Assembly: GCA_025618425.1 (NCBI GenBank) | Contig: CM046842.1 | Coordinates: 26,837,878 to 26,901,877, forward strand | Length of the DNA stretch: 64,000 nt | Origin: Heliocidaris tuberculata | Taxonomy: Eukaryota > Echinodermata > Echinoidea > Camarodonta > Echinometridae | Direction: 5' to 3' | Shown here: piece after piece, positions 11,696 to 22,909 of the stretch | How positions within the stretch are numbered: position 1 is the stretch's first letter | How the letters are laid out: each line of letters opens with the position of its first letter | Made by a program: the position numbers and the translations under genes | The notes under the pieces: generated by a model | Seen by the model: the letters and a program-made list of their open reading frames with translations, nothing else | Databases searched by the model: none | Told to the model about the DNA's origin: nothing

Positions 11696-12567
11696 TGTCA
11701 TCATCTTCTTCTTCTTTTTCTTTTCCTGTTCTACATCTTTTTTTTTTTTTAATTTATCTTCTTCTTCTCCCTTTTCGCTATTGTTCTTGCTTCCCCCTTC
11801 TTTTTCGTTTTCCTTCTCGTTCCCTTTCTTATTGTTTTTCCCCTTCTAATTCTTCTCCTTCTTTTCATCCTCCTTCCTCTCCTTAAATAATGTCTGTTTA
11901 ATTTCTTGTAACGCTATAGCCTAAATAGGCTTTGATTTTGTTCGAAGAATGAATTATGAATACATTTTTGTATGTATTGTGTGCTTCAGAAACAGAAGGA
12001 TGTTCTATTTTAGTATCAATTAGAATTTAAAACTATTACATATTTACTCTTCTCTTTTATTAAGAACCCAACCTTCGATTTCATGTACGTAAAATTAATA
12101 AGTTTACTATACAAAGTTGAGGCTATAAATATGTACTCATAAATATTTCGGATATTTTCTCTTTTTTTGTTTGTTTTAGATTTATGCACACATTATCCAG
12201 TCCCTTTTATTCTAAAATACAATAAATAAAATGAATAAATAATAAATAAATTTTGAAAATGAATAAAATAACAAATGAATAAATAAATGAAAAATTAAAA
12301 AATAAATAACTAAACAGATTTTTTTTTTTTTAGAAGAAGAAGAGAAATCAACAGGTAGGATTTTCGTTATCATGTAATCGAGATAGTTAGGAAAAACGAA
12401 AGAATCTATTTCGATAAACAAATGTATTCAAAAGAGAAAGTTAATGAATTCCTAGTGCTTTTACATAAACGCTAATCTTGAGCTCAGGTAATGGAATCGC
12501 ATTTGGAGAGTTGGAGAGAAACTGTTTGAGATAAATTCACTGGCGTAAATCCGGGGGGGGGGGGGGC

Positions 12568-12612
<45 letters not shown>

Positions 12613-15539
12613 CCCTCTTTTCAGGGGGGGGGGTGGCCTGTGCAAATATACCCCCACTTTTCAAGGAAGAAATAATTTCTATATTCATCAGTTATTGATA
12701 CCATTGATAAAATTGATATAAAATACTGTTATAGTAGTGAGAATTCCTCCTTAAAATGCAATTAAAATGTTAAAGATATGATTTGAATGTCCCGATATTT
12801 TCCATTTTATATATTAAAATCTCTCATCCATGTCCATTACTAACATGTTTTCCATTGGTACAAATGGGCAATACATCCCCACCTCTTTAATGCACAGTTA
12901 ATGCAAAATGTAGGCCTAATAAAACATGGTATTATAAACAAAGTGTAGAAAACAAGCTCAGAATTTTCACGTCATGCTGAGGACACCAGGAGACTTCTCA
13001 GGACTGTAGATCATTTTCCAAAATGACAGTCTATCTTCAAGTTCATGAGTCTCTTTTCAGGATTGAGAATGACGCATTAACTCTTTAGAGAAATTTTAGG
13101 ATCATTTAAAATCAGGCACTCGTGTGGGGGGGGGGGGGGTACAGTGTTCCCCGTATTTCAGAAATTTGGGTATCTAGAAGTTCCCCCTTTCACATAGGAA
13201 AGTGTTCCTTTTACTTCAGATAAGTGCCCCCTTTCCTTTATATTCCTGCCTGTTCCACGTTCTTACAATTTGATTATATTATCATTGATAATTGCCAGAG
13301 GCCTATCAAAATTTGAGAGGTGCCCCTTCTTCCTTGACAACTGTCCCTTTTCCTTTGTAAGTGCTCCTTCCTCTTCTACAAGTATCGTTTATATTACAAC
13401 ACGTGCCCGTTTTCCAATCTTATAATGGGTCCTATTCTTTCTGATAAGTGCTCTCTTTATTTTTATTTCTAAAAACGAGCCTCTTCCCTTTTAACCTCTC
13501 ATAAAACCCCTAATAAAATCTTTCCTTCCACAATTCCCTTTTAAATCATTTGCATCAAATATACCTATTAATCCCTTTCAATAGATGCTTTTTTTTCATT
13601 CATACTTTTCAGATACAAGAATTATCCCCTTTTCATCTGATAAGTGCATCTTCTTTTGTGGCGATTGCCTCTATTCGAATAATTGCTCTTTTTAATATGA
13701 CACATTCCTGCTCCTTTTCTATTCTGATAAGTGCCATTTTCGTTCTTGATAAGGGCTGCTTTTTCTTCCTCCATAATTTGTGCCCCTAATTAAGAGCAAC
13801 TTTAGTTTAATTTCGTCGAGGCTTTTATATTTGATATAGATATGTTACTTATTATAGGTCTTTTCAGTCTCTCATGTGTTTAAAACCTTTCAGAACTGGG
13901 TTTTTTCCTCTCTATAAGATGTTATTGATCACCATGCAACCTAATAGATCTTTAAAAAATTCCCCGCTCACTTCGCTCGCTCGCACATTAATAATTATGT
14001 AGATCATCAAACCCAAATGCAAACTTTGATGCTTACGTATATTATATTAGAGCATGTAAGAGAGAAACATAATTCAAATCCCTCTAAATGTAATCACAAT
14101 GCAGGGTATGTATGACAATGTTTAGAGATGGTATATTTCCCCCGTTTTAGGTGCCCCCCAAGAAATAGCCCTTGATTATCGGTCCCCCCCCCCCAAACTT
14201 TGGAAATTTCCGCTCAATATTGCGATCATACCTCCCACTTCTTGAACCGGATTTACGCTGGCGGATAAATTCTTAAGAAAAATATTCTTTATCATACAGT
14301 GGATTGAAAATCAGATTTAGGAAATCTACAACTCTAAAACGCCCCACCCATTTTTTACAACTCTCTATCCATCTATACCCTTTTCGTCGTAACCTTCCCT
14401 TCATCCATCAACCTTCTCTCTCTCTCTCTCTATCTCTCTCTCTCCCACCCCCTTCACACAGGTTGCATTTCAGATTTCTTGCAGCACGCTTATCCTCCTT
14501 ACCTTGACTCGATACGATGCGATACTCAATCCATTACAATCGCTTTACCGATGGAACAAGGGCCGCATAACGTCTGCAATCTGCCTCAGTTGGTTCCGTA
14601 TGTATTTTCATTTACTTGACGAGGGCTTAACTCTCTTAAGAGTGATCTATCTGCGACGTGACTCCGTGTCGCTTTCGCACAGCCAAAGGTCACTTTATAG
14701 CGAACCCGCACATACTCACATACATTACGCAAACTTGCTAACACGCAATACACATTCTTATGAAGAAGTCCTAATTCCTTGTCAAAACAATATAATCGGT
14801 GATCTCTATATTTTGGTGGTGCAATCAGCGAATGATAATAGACCTATGTCATTTTAAATGAAATGTTGGTATACAAGGCATTTCTTCCTAAGGTTGTGTA
14901 CCCTTAATGGGAAATCTAGTTATCGTTATCGTTATCGTTATCGTAGAGGCCTGACCAACCCCGTTACACTTAGACTTGTTAAGAGCCTCGCACGTGAATG
15001 GCCTTTCATGTACAATGAAAATGATGCAAAGTTTATCATTTTTCTCATTCACAGTGTCATTTCTCCTTCAAATACCATCGTACTACCTGGTATGCAATCC
15101 AACTACCCCTCTGGAGATCATAAACCAAATCTACATCTACAGCATCATGTTCTTTGTTCCGTCTCTTCTACTCATCTTCTGCTACGCGCGTATCATGTAC
15201 CGAGTGACGCGCGACACATTCCGCAACAAGCACCTCTCCGCGGCGTCTTCGCAATATGACGCGACGCGCAAGGGACGCACCGCGCAACAAGCCAAACTTA
15301 CCCGGATGGTGGTGATGATTTTACTCGTATTCTTTCTGCTCCGCGCTCCTCGCTCTACGTTTGTTCTCTACAAGTTCCTGGTCGGTTGGTCTGGTACGTA
15401 TTGGCTTCGAGATCGCATATTTCTGTTCGCGTTTATTCTGCTTGAACAGCTTAGCTGTGTTGTCGATCCGTTCATCTACGCTTTCTGCGCCCCGCAGTTT
15501 CGAGAATATCTGGCGGAAAAGGTGCGTTGCCGCCCATAG
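11201..15539 (+). CDS. Class A (rhodopsin-like) G-protein-coupled receptor, three exons
   Basis: Joining 11201-11560, 14462-14597 and 15055-15539 gives 981 nt, or 326 residues, with GT/AG introns and matching phases (0, then 1). The extracellular N-terminus has sequons at N2 and N16, with another at N107. TM1 spans about 46-67. TM2 (about 77-98) carries the NLMVSD motif with D86. Cys111 and Cys179 are the expected TM3/ECL2 disulphide pair. TM3 ends in TRY (136-138), where most relatives have D/ERY. TM4 covers about 157-177 and TM5 about 190-212 with Pro201 and Tyr209. TM6 has FLLRAP in place of CWxP. TM7 ends in DPFIY (303-307), the NPxxY variant, followed by helix-8-like QFREYL. The receptor acts in the plasma membrane. 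I do not recognise its ligand or subfamily. Confidence 0.9.
11561..14461 (+). other. GPCR intron 1
   Basis: A 2.9 kb intron starting GTGAGC and ending CACACAG. It contains TTC/TCA-rich pyrimidine sequence at about 11585-11885 and a hAT-like element at 12538-14263. CT repeats at about 14416-14445 form the polypyrimidine tract just before the acceptor. Confidence 0.8.
12538..14263. mobile_element. Non-autonomous hAT-like element, 1.7 kb
   Basis: Both sides carry the same 8 bp duplication, GATAAATT (12530-12537 and 14264-14271). The ends are imperfect inverted repeats: CACTGGCGTAAATCC on the left and CGCCAGCGTAAATCC on the right when reverse-complemented. An 8 bp duplication and a CA.TGGCG-type terminus fit hAT elements. 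The interior has G- and C-runs, a (TA)n tract, and many degenerate AAGTGCCCC/TTCTGATAAGTGC-like units from 13150 to 13800. I find no transposase. Confidence 0.7.
14462..14597 (+). CDS. GPCR exon 2 (TM3, ICL2, start of TM4)
   Basis: It encodes residues 121-165 plus one base. The acceptor is CACACAG|GTTGC and the donor is TTCC|GTATGT. It carries the TRYDAILNP motif at the end of TM3. Confidence 0.88.
14598..15054 (+). other. GPCR intron 2
   Basis: A 457 bp GT/AG intron. It holds a short GTTATC tandem repeat at about 14921-14944. The open frames crossing it are interrupted relative to the receptor and are not exons. Confidence 0.75.
15055..15539 (+). CDS. GPCR exon 3 (TM4 end to C-terminus)
   Basis: It encodes residues 166-326 and the stop TAG. 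The acceptor is CATTCACAG|TG; its two bases complete a Leu codon with the last base of exon 2. It covers the end of TM4 through TM7 and a short basic cytoplasmic tail. The third intracellular loop is rich in Arg and Lys. Confidence 0.88.
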
Positions 15540-15578
15540 AATCGGTAAATTTCGCAAAGGATTACACGAATAATTATG

Positions 15579-15584
15579 AATAAA
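15579..15584 (+). terminator. Candidate poly(A) signal of the GPCR gene
   Basis: AATAAA lies 40 bp after the GPCR stop codon, within TATGAATAAACG. This is a sequence motif only; cleavage was not observed. Confidence 0.5.
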
Positions 15585-15599
15585 CGAATCCAAAAGCTC

Positions 15600-15948
15600 T
15601 GATTACAAATATGAAGTAGAAAAAAAAGGACAAAACATCAGGGTAGGGAGAATTTAGAAAAAATATTGTCTCGATCAGTGGATTTTTTTTTTTAAATCAA
15701 CGTAAGGTGATGTTTTCCTTTCGCAAGTTCCCTTATAGGAATACATTTGTAGTTTTGTTTTTCTTTGGCTCTCTTTTTACATACAGCCGTGAAATAGAAC
15801 AGTACCCATCGGGGGTTGTGTTTTTTCCAGCAAGGATTAAAAGTCTCTCTGGAATCCATGACTTCAGATATGCTGTGTATTCAAATTTGTGATATAGGTA
15901 TATACAATATGAATGTACGTATACAGTATATGTATTTATGTATATATG

Positions 15949-15984
<36 letters not shown>

Positions 15985-16031
15985 GAGAGAGAGAGTTCAA
16001 AAGTTCTGCGACGGAGATTAAAAATGCTCTA

Positions 16032-16070
<39 letters not shown>

Positions 16071-17319
16071 TTGTCAATTCTGTTGTTTTGCGGCTTTCCT
16101 CGTAGTTCAATATAATACGTAATATCGGCCTATCATTATTATTCCTCCATTCTTATTACCTGTATTATATATTGTTATTCATATTTTATGCTTATGTTAT
16201 CTACACTTATTTTCAAGCTTACACAGCATGACTTGTATAAGATATTATCTTCACGTTCTTTCAAGCTTATACATTTGGGCAATGCTCACATATTTTCAAG
16301 CTCATATGCAATGCAGTTGTTTTTCAAGTTGGTCAATGTAGTGTATTCAATTTGTACTTTGCTTGAGGCCAATTTTCCTGGATTAATGACAAATATACAT
16401 CTAAGTAGTTATTCTTGTTTTATAGAACTTTTACACAAAGTGAATACGAAGAAAAATACGCTTTTACAAACTGTAATACGAATTAAAAGTATGCACGATA
16501 ATTTCAGATGTCAAGTCAACATTTATTCAACAGAAATTATTTTCATTCCTTTTTAAGCTTGATTTAACAAAAGTGCCTGCTTTATTTAACATCTCTTATC
16601 CTATTCATGCTTTGTAAATAGCGATGGCATCGTTCATTTCAAGTATTACAACCAATATACCATGCTCATGTTAAATGAAGTGTAGTGAGAGGAGCTATTC
16701 TGTGCAATGATGGAGAGTGCAGATAATAATATGAAATCGAGAATTTATTTATACCATAATTCTATTCAATGTTCAATCCACAGAACGTCTGAAGCCTACC
16801 GACTCAATACACACAAGTCATTTTGGTTATGGTTGTGTATGAAAAACATTTGTTATTCTCATTTGAAGGGGTGGTATAGACTGCCGTATGGGTTCACTCG
16901 AGTAGAATAATCAATCCCCTCAACATAGTCAATTTAAAATGAGCAGGATGTTTATTGCATGTAGTATAGTTGAAAAGAAAGATAATACAGCTAAGAAAGA
17001 TTAGTGAAGGAGTTTTCTGAATACACATCAGAAGTTAATACAGCGTAATAGTCACGTGACTCATATTGCAGTATATTAAAATCTTGATATCATAGCAAGG
17101 TCCCATGTGAACAGAATCTTTAACGTTGAAACTGGCCTTTTAAAGGATATGACTTCAGAAAATGATTTCTGTGTTGCCATGGCAGATTCGAGTGTAGACA
17201 TTGGCTTTCTTTTTGTAGAAAATTCTGAAACAAAAATAAACATATTGACCATTATGACAATGAGAAAAAAAAAATTGAGATCAAAAAGCAAGATCTTGAT
17301 AAGAAATGAGTAAGGCAGA
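15600..17319. other. No gene seen; simple repeats
   Basis: AT-rich DNA with (TA)n at about 15951-15980 followed by GA repeats, and (CT)n then (TA)n at about 16030-16071. A 122-codon open frame at 16188-16556 (+) shows no recognisable domain and has AT-rich composition like its surroundings, so I do not call it a gene. Confidence 0.6.
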
Positions 17320-17323
17320 TTAA

Positions 17324-17956
17324 AGGGCCCGTGCCATGCAAATGCAAATTGATACCTGTTGGTGTGCAGTCCTACATACATCTCATATTTTGATATCAAA
17401 ACTTATATGTTTCATAGATTTTTAGATATTTAAAAAAATAATTTTCTAAAACTTACTAAGCCCCACCCACCTAAAAAAAAAAAAATCCTCCTTATGACTC
17501 CCCCCCCCCCTCCCCCGGGACATCATCTGTCGATCATCAGTGAGCTAATAAGCTGACACCTGTTACAATACAACATACAATACCAACATAGGAGTTGCTA
17601 TGTCAGACATGCTGTAGCATCAGCAAAAACAAAGGCAACGAAGAGGTATTGTATAAAAGCATGCAATTCTCTTATGAGTGTGTGCTGAGCTGGGGGACCA
17701 CTGTCTATTGTAGAATAGATAGTGGTATGTAATTTCCCCCAGCGCACCGATGATTGACAGATGATGTCACAGGGGGAAAGGGATCTGGAGAATTTTTTTT
17801 GAAGTGGGTGGGGCTTAACAGGTCTTTAGGAAATTATTTCAAAAAATATTTCAAAATCTATGAAACATGTATCAGAAGTTTAAATATCAAAATATGAGAT
17901 GTATGCAGGACTGCACACCAACAGGTATCAACTTGCGTTTGGATGGCACGGGCCCT
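17324..17956. mobile_element. TTAA-flanked foldback MITE, 633 bp
   Basis: TTAA is present at 17320-17323 and 17957-17960. The ends are AGGGCCCGTGCCATGC and its near-perfect inverse. The similarity between arms extends about 200 bp inward, including the shared block TGATACCTGTTGGTGTGCAG. The AGGG terminus next to TTAA fits Kolobok-type elements, but without a transposase the superfamily is inference. Confidence 0.85.
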
Positions 17957-17960
17957 TTAA

Positions 17961-19083
17961 AATGTGGGTGCACTTTGTGAGTGAAGCTTCAGCGGTTTCT
18001 ATGATGGGAGAATCTTGTAGGTTAAGTTTTCAGGATCGTTTCATGTAATTACCACGAGCTGTGCACCATGGAATTCAACTGAATTATGTATTTATATTTT
18101 TGAGCAAGCGCCATTTTTCGCCTGAGTTGGCGGAAACCGGCGCTGAAGAAGACTTCATTATTATTATTATTATTCTTCAAAAGAGAGACAATGGCGAATA
18201 ATTAACGTTTATTTCGTGCATTGTCAATTTGTTATGACTATTATTAACATCCATTGCACTAAGATAATATACAGTGAGAGTCCATAAAAAGGAAACCCAG
18301 ATTCAACCCTAAATCTCGTTGTATCAGTATATGCATGTATAGATCTAATCAAAGACACTCAGCGATGCGGTAATTATACCGCTAATGGGGGTCATAATGG
18401 TGTCCTCGAAAAAGGGTCTTCTTGAGAGATCATGAGACCTACGGGTTCTTGACGAGACGAGGAGCCACCATGCACACAAAGACAAGAGAATATATTCCAG
18501 CCAGCATCTTGAACACGGTATCATTATCTTGAGGACCAATCAACGACGACAAATAGTACGATTAAAGAAGGAAATACATTTTTATGGTTCAAAAATAATT
18601 TGGTAATTAACAGTTCCTAAGAACATAACATAAAGGACTTACTTACGCATAGCTTACTTAGCATCATTAGGCAACTGAGGATTCTACAAACAAATTTCTG
18701 CCCTTATTCAGATTTTTCAAAATTACCAATTTCATCATAATTCATAGTTTTCACAATAAACACTCGTTGTGCATTAGTATAGAGGTACAAGTGAAGTCCT
18801 GGCCATGGAATGGCATTGCGAACTCTCTAGAATCAATGATTTCTGTTTTTATTTGAAAAAAGAAAACAATCAAACTGGCCCCCCCCCCCCAAAAAAAAAT
18901 TATAATGTTTGTTCACTAAGAGTGACTGAAAGAAACCAATGCACAATTTTGATGTTGATTTACGCAAGTATGTTTATTTCAGTTGTAGGCAAAGATAAAA
19001 GGATTACAATGGAAATAGTGAGTTTAACTTTACAATTTAACAACCCTTTGGGTAGAACGTTTCATATACCAACATAAATACAT
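17961..19083. other. No gene seen
   Basis: Unique-looking AT-rich sequence. It includes a short ATT run near 18158-18172, a poly(C)/poly(A) run near 18881-18897, and the short dispersed match to 1515-1550 near 18270-18310. Confidence 0.5.
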
Positions 19084-19445
19084 GGCTTACTTCGAACCAT
19101 CGTGTGATCACGTTAACGTCACGTCGTAACGTAACACGACCTTTCGTGGATACTAAGTCCTAAATTCACGAAGGGTATAGGTGTAACAGTGGTGAAATAC
19201 CCCCCCCCCCCCCACCTTTATATTGGCGAAGTGTCGGGTTCAGTTTACTCGACACTTTATCCAAAAAAAACTTTTGCAAATTTACGAATACTCATTTCTC
19301 GAACCCGACACTTCGTCAATAAGGGGGGAGTATTTCACAAACATTACACCCTAACCTTCGTGAATTTAGGGCTTAGTATTCAAGGAAGGTTGTGTAATGT
19401 GACGACGTGATGTGAACGTGATCACACGATGGTTTGAAGTAAGCC
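19084..19445. mobile_element. Long foldback element, 362 bp
   Basis: The left end GGCTTACTTCGAACCATCGT and the right end are inverse copies over almost the full length of each arm. Each arm includes GTGTCGGGTTC near the loop and the CGTGTGATCACGTT block near the tip. A poly(C) run lies in the left arm (about 19200), paired to a shorter G-run in the right arm. No clear target-site duplication is visible. Confidence 0.8.
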
Positions 19446-20873
19446 TAATAGATGTAAATCTTTGGGCAATATGGCAACTTAAAATGAGGTTTTTGGCATT
19501 ACCAAGAAAAAGGCACAGTACAATGAATAATTATGAGGCCTACGTCGATCATAGGTAATGAATATACATGTAATGGGAAACTATACAGAAAATAATATTG
19601 CTCCCAAGACACAGGTCTCTATCACTATACTTTTACTGCCCTAGAGGTGCAAAGTATAGAGATATAAATTAACTATAATTTATTTCGTTATGAATTGCGA
19701 CTATGTTTCAATAGACATCTACACTTTGGGTAATGTAAGACTACTTTTAATTTCCACATAGGCATGGCTTTTACTAAACAGTCGGGTCTTGGCTTGGCGC
19801 GCTGGGTCGAACTTAGCTCCCCCCCCCCCCCCCCAATAATAATAATTTAAAAAAATAAATCAAAATAAATAAATAAAATGAAGAAAAAATAGAAAAATAA
19901 TTAAATTGTACTTCTTCAAGGGGACATAATAAAAAATGAAAGAGAAGATGATAAAAGGATAATGCGAAGAAAAACATAACAAATGACAGAGAGAGGATAG
20001 AAGGGAGGAAAATGGAAGAGAAGATGATAAAAGGAATCAAAGAATAACATAACGATAGGAAGGATGGAAAGATAATTGATAGAAGGATAAAAACAAGGAA
20101 TAACATAAGGAAAGATAGAGAGACCAAATTGTTTAGCAAAAGCCCACAGGCACTACATAAAATTTCCAACAAAACAACATGAGTTGCTAATCATGGAATT
20201 TGCTTTTTACAAGCTCTTCACATTTGGTTACTGTAAAGTTTTGATAAGTTTTGATGGTTTATTTTACCTGACACAGCTAAGAAAGCTGTAAGTGAGCAAC
20301 CAGGGGACAGACGGCTTTAAGTTCTCTCCGAGGGACTTGGTAATCTTTTAGAAAACATTTTCCTATGAATTTCTGCACGATTCAATTGAAGAGTAAGAAT
20401 TTAAAAAATGCTAAGTGTTAAACAGTTAAACTAAAATTATAGTTAAAATTTACTTTCACAGGTCAAGGAACTGCAATTCATTTCATGAAAAATTTTTGTG
20501 CAAAGAATGTAATTTCAGAAATCGTTCAAGGCTGATTTTGTAAATAAACTGCAGAAGGTGCAGGGGATTATTTCAATCAGTCTTCAACGAAAATGCGATC
20601 AGTTTAGCTAACACTGGAATATGAAACAATGACTTCTTTCCGATTCAAATGGCATAAATGGCAAGTTATAACCATCTGTCCCCTATGAAGTTAAATAGAG
20701 CTCGACATGTATATAGAGATTACAAAACAACTACATGTATACCGAGATTACCACACAAATAAAAAAAAATAAATGAATAACAGCAATGAATTAAAAGTAC
20801 ATGGATACTATATGACAAGAATGGAAATATGACACTACTACTGAATACATTATTAGCCTACATAAAATGAAAA
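19446..20873. other. No gene seen
   Basis: It contains a poly(C) run at about 19818-19834 followed by A-rich sequence to about 20130. Minus-strand open frames there are low-complexity. I see nothing else that I can name. Confidence 0.5.
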
Positions 20874-20877
20874 TTAA

Positions 20878-20949
20878 CCCATTGCCAACAGGAACCGGAT
20901 GGGCCATGTGTTAAGCCTATGGAAATGAGAAAATTCAGTAGTTAACGGG
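20878..20949. mobile_element. 72 bp TTAA element (family B)
   Basis: The element is bounded by TTAA (20874-20877) and TTGA (20950-20953). It starts CCCATTGCCAACAGGAACCG and ends TTAACGGG. Its length is exactly the same as the copies at 22834, 36502, 41311 and 43771. Confidence 0.75.
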
Positions 20950-21133
20950 TTGAGTAAGTTACCTTAGCATAAAAAAAGAAGTGACATAAAAAACATGTCC
21001 TGAACGCTAACGGCAATATTGTTGATAAAATCGGTGAATTAAAAGTTTCAATTCGACGTAATGTAACCACAGTTTTGGCAATATTGAAGCGAAGCAATCA
21101 CCCAAGAATATTTTGCTCTGTATAGATAGTCTG

Positions 21134-21331
21134 GGAGCCTGTCCCGAAATAGTCACCCCATTTTACCCATAAGATTTGACCCCGTAAAGTTACTTAGACC
21201 ATCTAAGTCATTGACAAAAAGGTTGTCAGCCTGACCGTAGCCGCCGGGTTCAGCCCCCAGAGCCCCCAAAAGAGACCCCCAAAGTCGGGTCGATTTTACC
21301 CCATCTCTATTACTATTTCGGGACAGGCTCC
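21134..21331. mobile_element. Foldback MITE with perfect 20 bp ends
   Basis: GGAGCCTGTCCCGAAATAGT at 21134-21153 is repeated as its exact inverse at 21312-21331. The similarity continues partly inward (both arms contain ATTTTACCC or its complement). Non-coding. Confidence 0.75.
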
Positions 21332-21424
21332 TGGCCTAAGAGGTTAGATGTGGCTATTCTGTATTCAAAATATGAGCCTCAAATGTTAATAGACATATTG
21401 GAAATTGAAACACACTCTTAATAT

Positions 21425-21575
21425 ACATTACGGCGTCTTGTGAAAAGACTAGCAGACGCACCCGTACGCGCTTGCAGAGAATATGGGCCCACGAGGAACC
21501 GAACTCGGGGTTTATGTGATCCTTTATTTGAATCATACTCCTTAACCGTTAACCCATAGAAGCCTACGTAAAGTG
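21425..21575 (-). mobile_element. Degraded tRNA-derived SINE
   Basis: Read on the minus strand, there is an A-box-like GGGTTAACGGTTAAGG stretch and a B-box-like GAGTTCGGTTCC. After these comes CTTTTCACAAGACGCCGTAA, which aligns with the body of the SINE at 8164. The copy is old and diverged. Confidence 0.45.
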
Positions 21576-22457
21576 TTTTGAAGTCAAGTTTACACATTCT
21601 AGCTACACAAATTATCCTTTTAAGGGGGGGGGGGGGCACTCAACATATTGGACAGACGGGTATGTCCGCTTTGACGACCTCCTTTTTCAACGGCCGATTG
21701 CCGTTCTCAAGATACCCGAATTTCCATAAACTGTCGTTCTCACCCTTCTAATGCGTTCTCAAGATACCCGATCAGATCAAAAGCGCTTGTCTCTCTCCGT
21801 TTTCCCCGACGCGCCCCGTTCCCTTGCTCTCGCGTACGTACGTCCATTCACTTGAGTGCGCAATTGCATATATGCATGCACTATAGAATCCCCGCACTAA
21901 GTGCCGTAGTTCCTTAGACCATGTTTTTTCGCTCAGCTGGGTATGGATCCACCGCTCCAAAGGCCGTGTTTTTCGCTTCTAGTCCGTTCCTTAGACCACC
22001 GTTTCGAGGGCGGCTGCAGCACACCCCCGTCTGAAAAAAAAAATCTAAGTGCCCCCCCCCCCCCCCCACCCCATGCCATGTGTAGTTTCAGCGTGAACAA
22101 ACAATGCGACTAAACATGTATGTGACACTGCTGTGGAGGTTACTATACAAGGTTGTGGCACGCGAGCACGGGCTAGCTACTAGACATGTACGCGGCACCG
22201 CTACGCAGATCAGCACACAAAGTTAAAACTTAATCAAGGCAGGAGAGGGATTTCTACCCAATCTATGGCTTAACATTGTGTTTCTACCTTACGAATATTA
22301 ACGACATGCATTTTGCATTTGGGACGAGTCTTTCCATGCCTCTAGATTTCGCTGAGCTACCTAACTGGCCAAATATGGAATGCAGTAGCTCCACTAGACT
22401 GAAACCCAACTTCACTTGTCATTTTAATAAACACAAACGTATGTATACTAATGAATA
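21576..22457. other. No gene seen
   Basis: It contains poly(G) at about 21626-21637 and poly(C) at about 22053-22068. Phrases such as TTCTCAAGATACCCGA recur within 21700-21770. No supported gene. Confidence 0.5.
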
Positions 22458-22528
22458 GTAACTGCTGACTGCTGAGTTCTCTCATTCCTCTATAAAAAGG
22501 GAGTACCCACAACCAGATCCTGAATGGG
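22458..22528. mobile_element. Probable diverged family B element
   Basis: It resembles the 72 bp family in the order of CTGAGTTCTC, a central CTATAAA-like block and a terminal GAATGGG followed by TTAA (22529-22532). The left end is poorly conserved. Confidence 0.4.
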
Positions 22529-22833
22529 TTAAAAAAAACAGTCCTAAAACAGTCCTAAACGAAAAAAGGGGAGAGTGGAGCATAAATTTGTATCATGAAA
22601 CCATTCTTTTTTCATTTAACTCGTTGAGTGCCAAGGATCAGAACCAAGCACTGCCACATTGTTTGGAGTATAGTTAGAAATGTATTCTGCATGTGTGCTA
22701 AATGTCCACTGTGGCAGTTCCCATGTTGGTACCATTGGTCGACTAAAGCCAGTAGAGTTAAAGTCCATTGAATTGAGTTTACTTCCTGAATGTGCTACAT
22801 AAATGTAAATGGCAAAAAGGGCAGGCATGCTGA

Positions 22834-22905
22834 CCCGCTGACTACTGAATTCTCCAACTCCCATAGGCTTAATTCAAGGGCCACCCGGTTCCCGTAGTTA
22901 ATGGG
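22834..22905. mobile_element. 72 bp TTAA element (family B), inverse orientation
   Basis: Exactly 72 bp between CTGA (a mutated TTAA) and TTAA at 22906-22909. It is the reverse complement of the 20878 copy: it begins CCCGCTGACTACTGAATTCT and ends TAGTTAATGGG. Confidence 0.75.
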
Positions 22906-22909
22906 TTAA

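Noticed and set aside
16188..16556. 122-codon plus-strand frame
   Set aside because: AT-rich composition like the flanks, no domain, no splice partners; likely chance.
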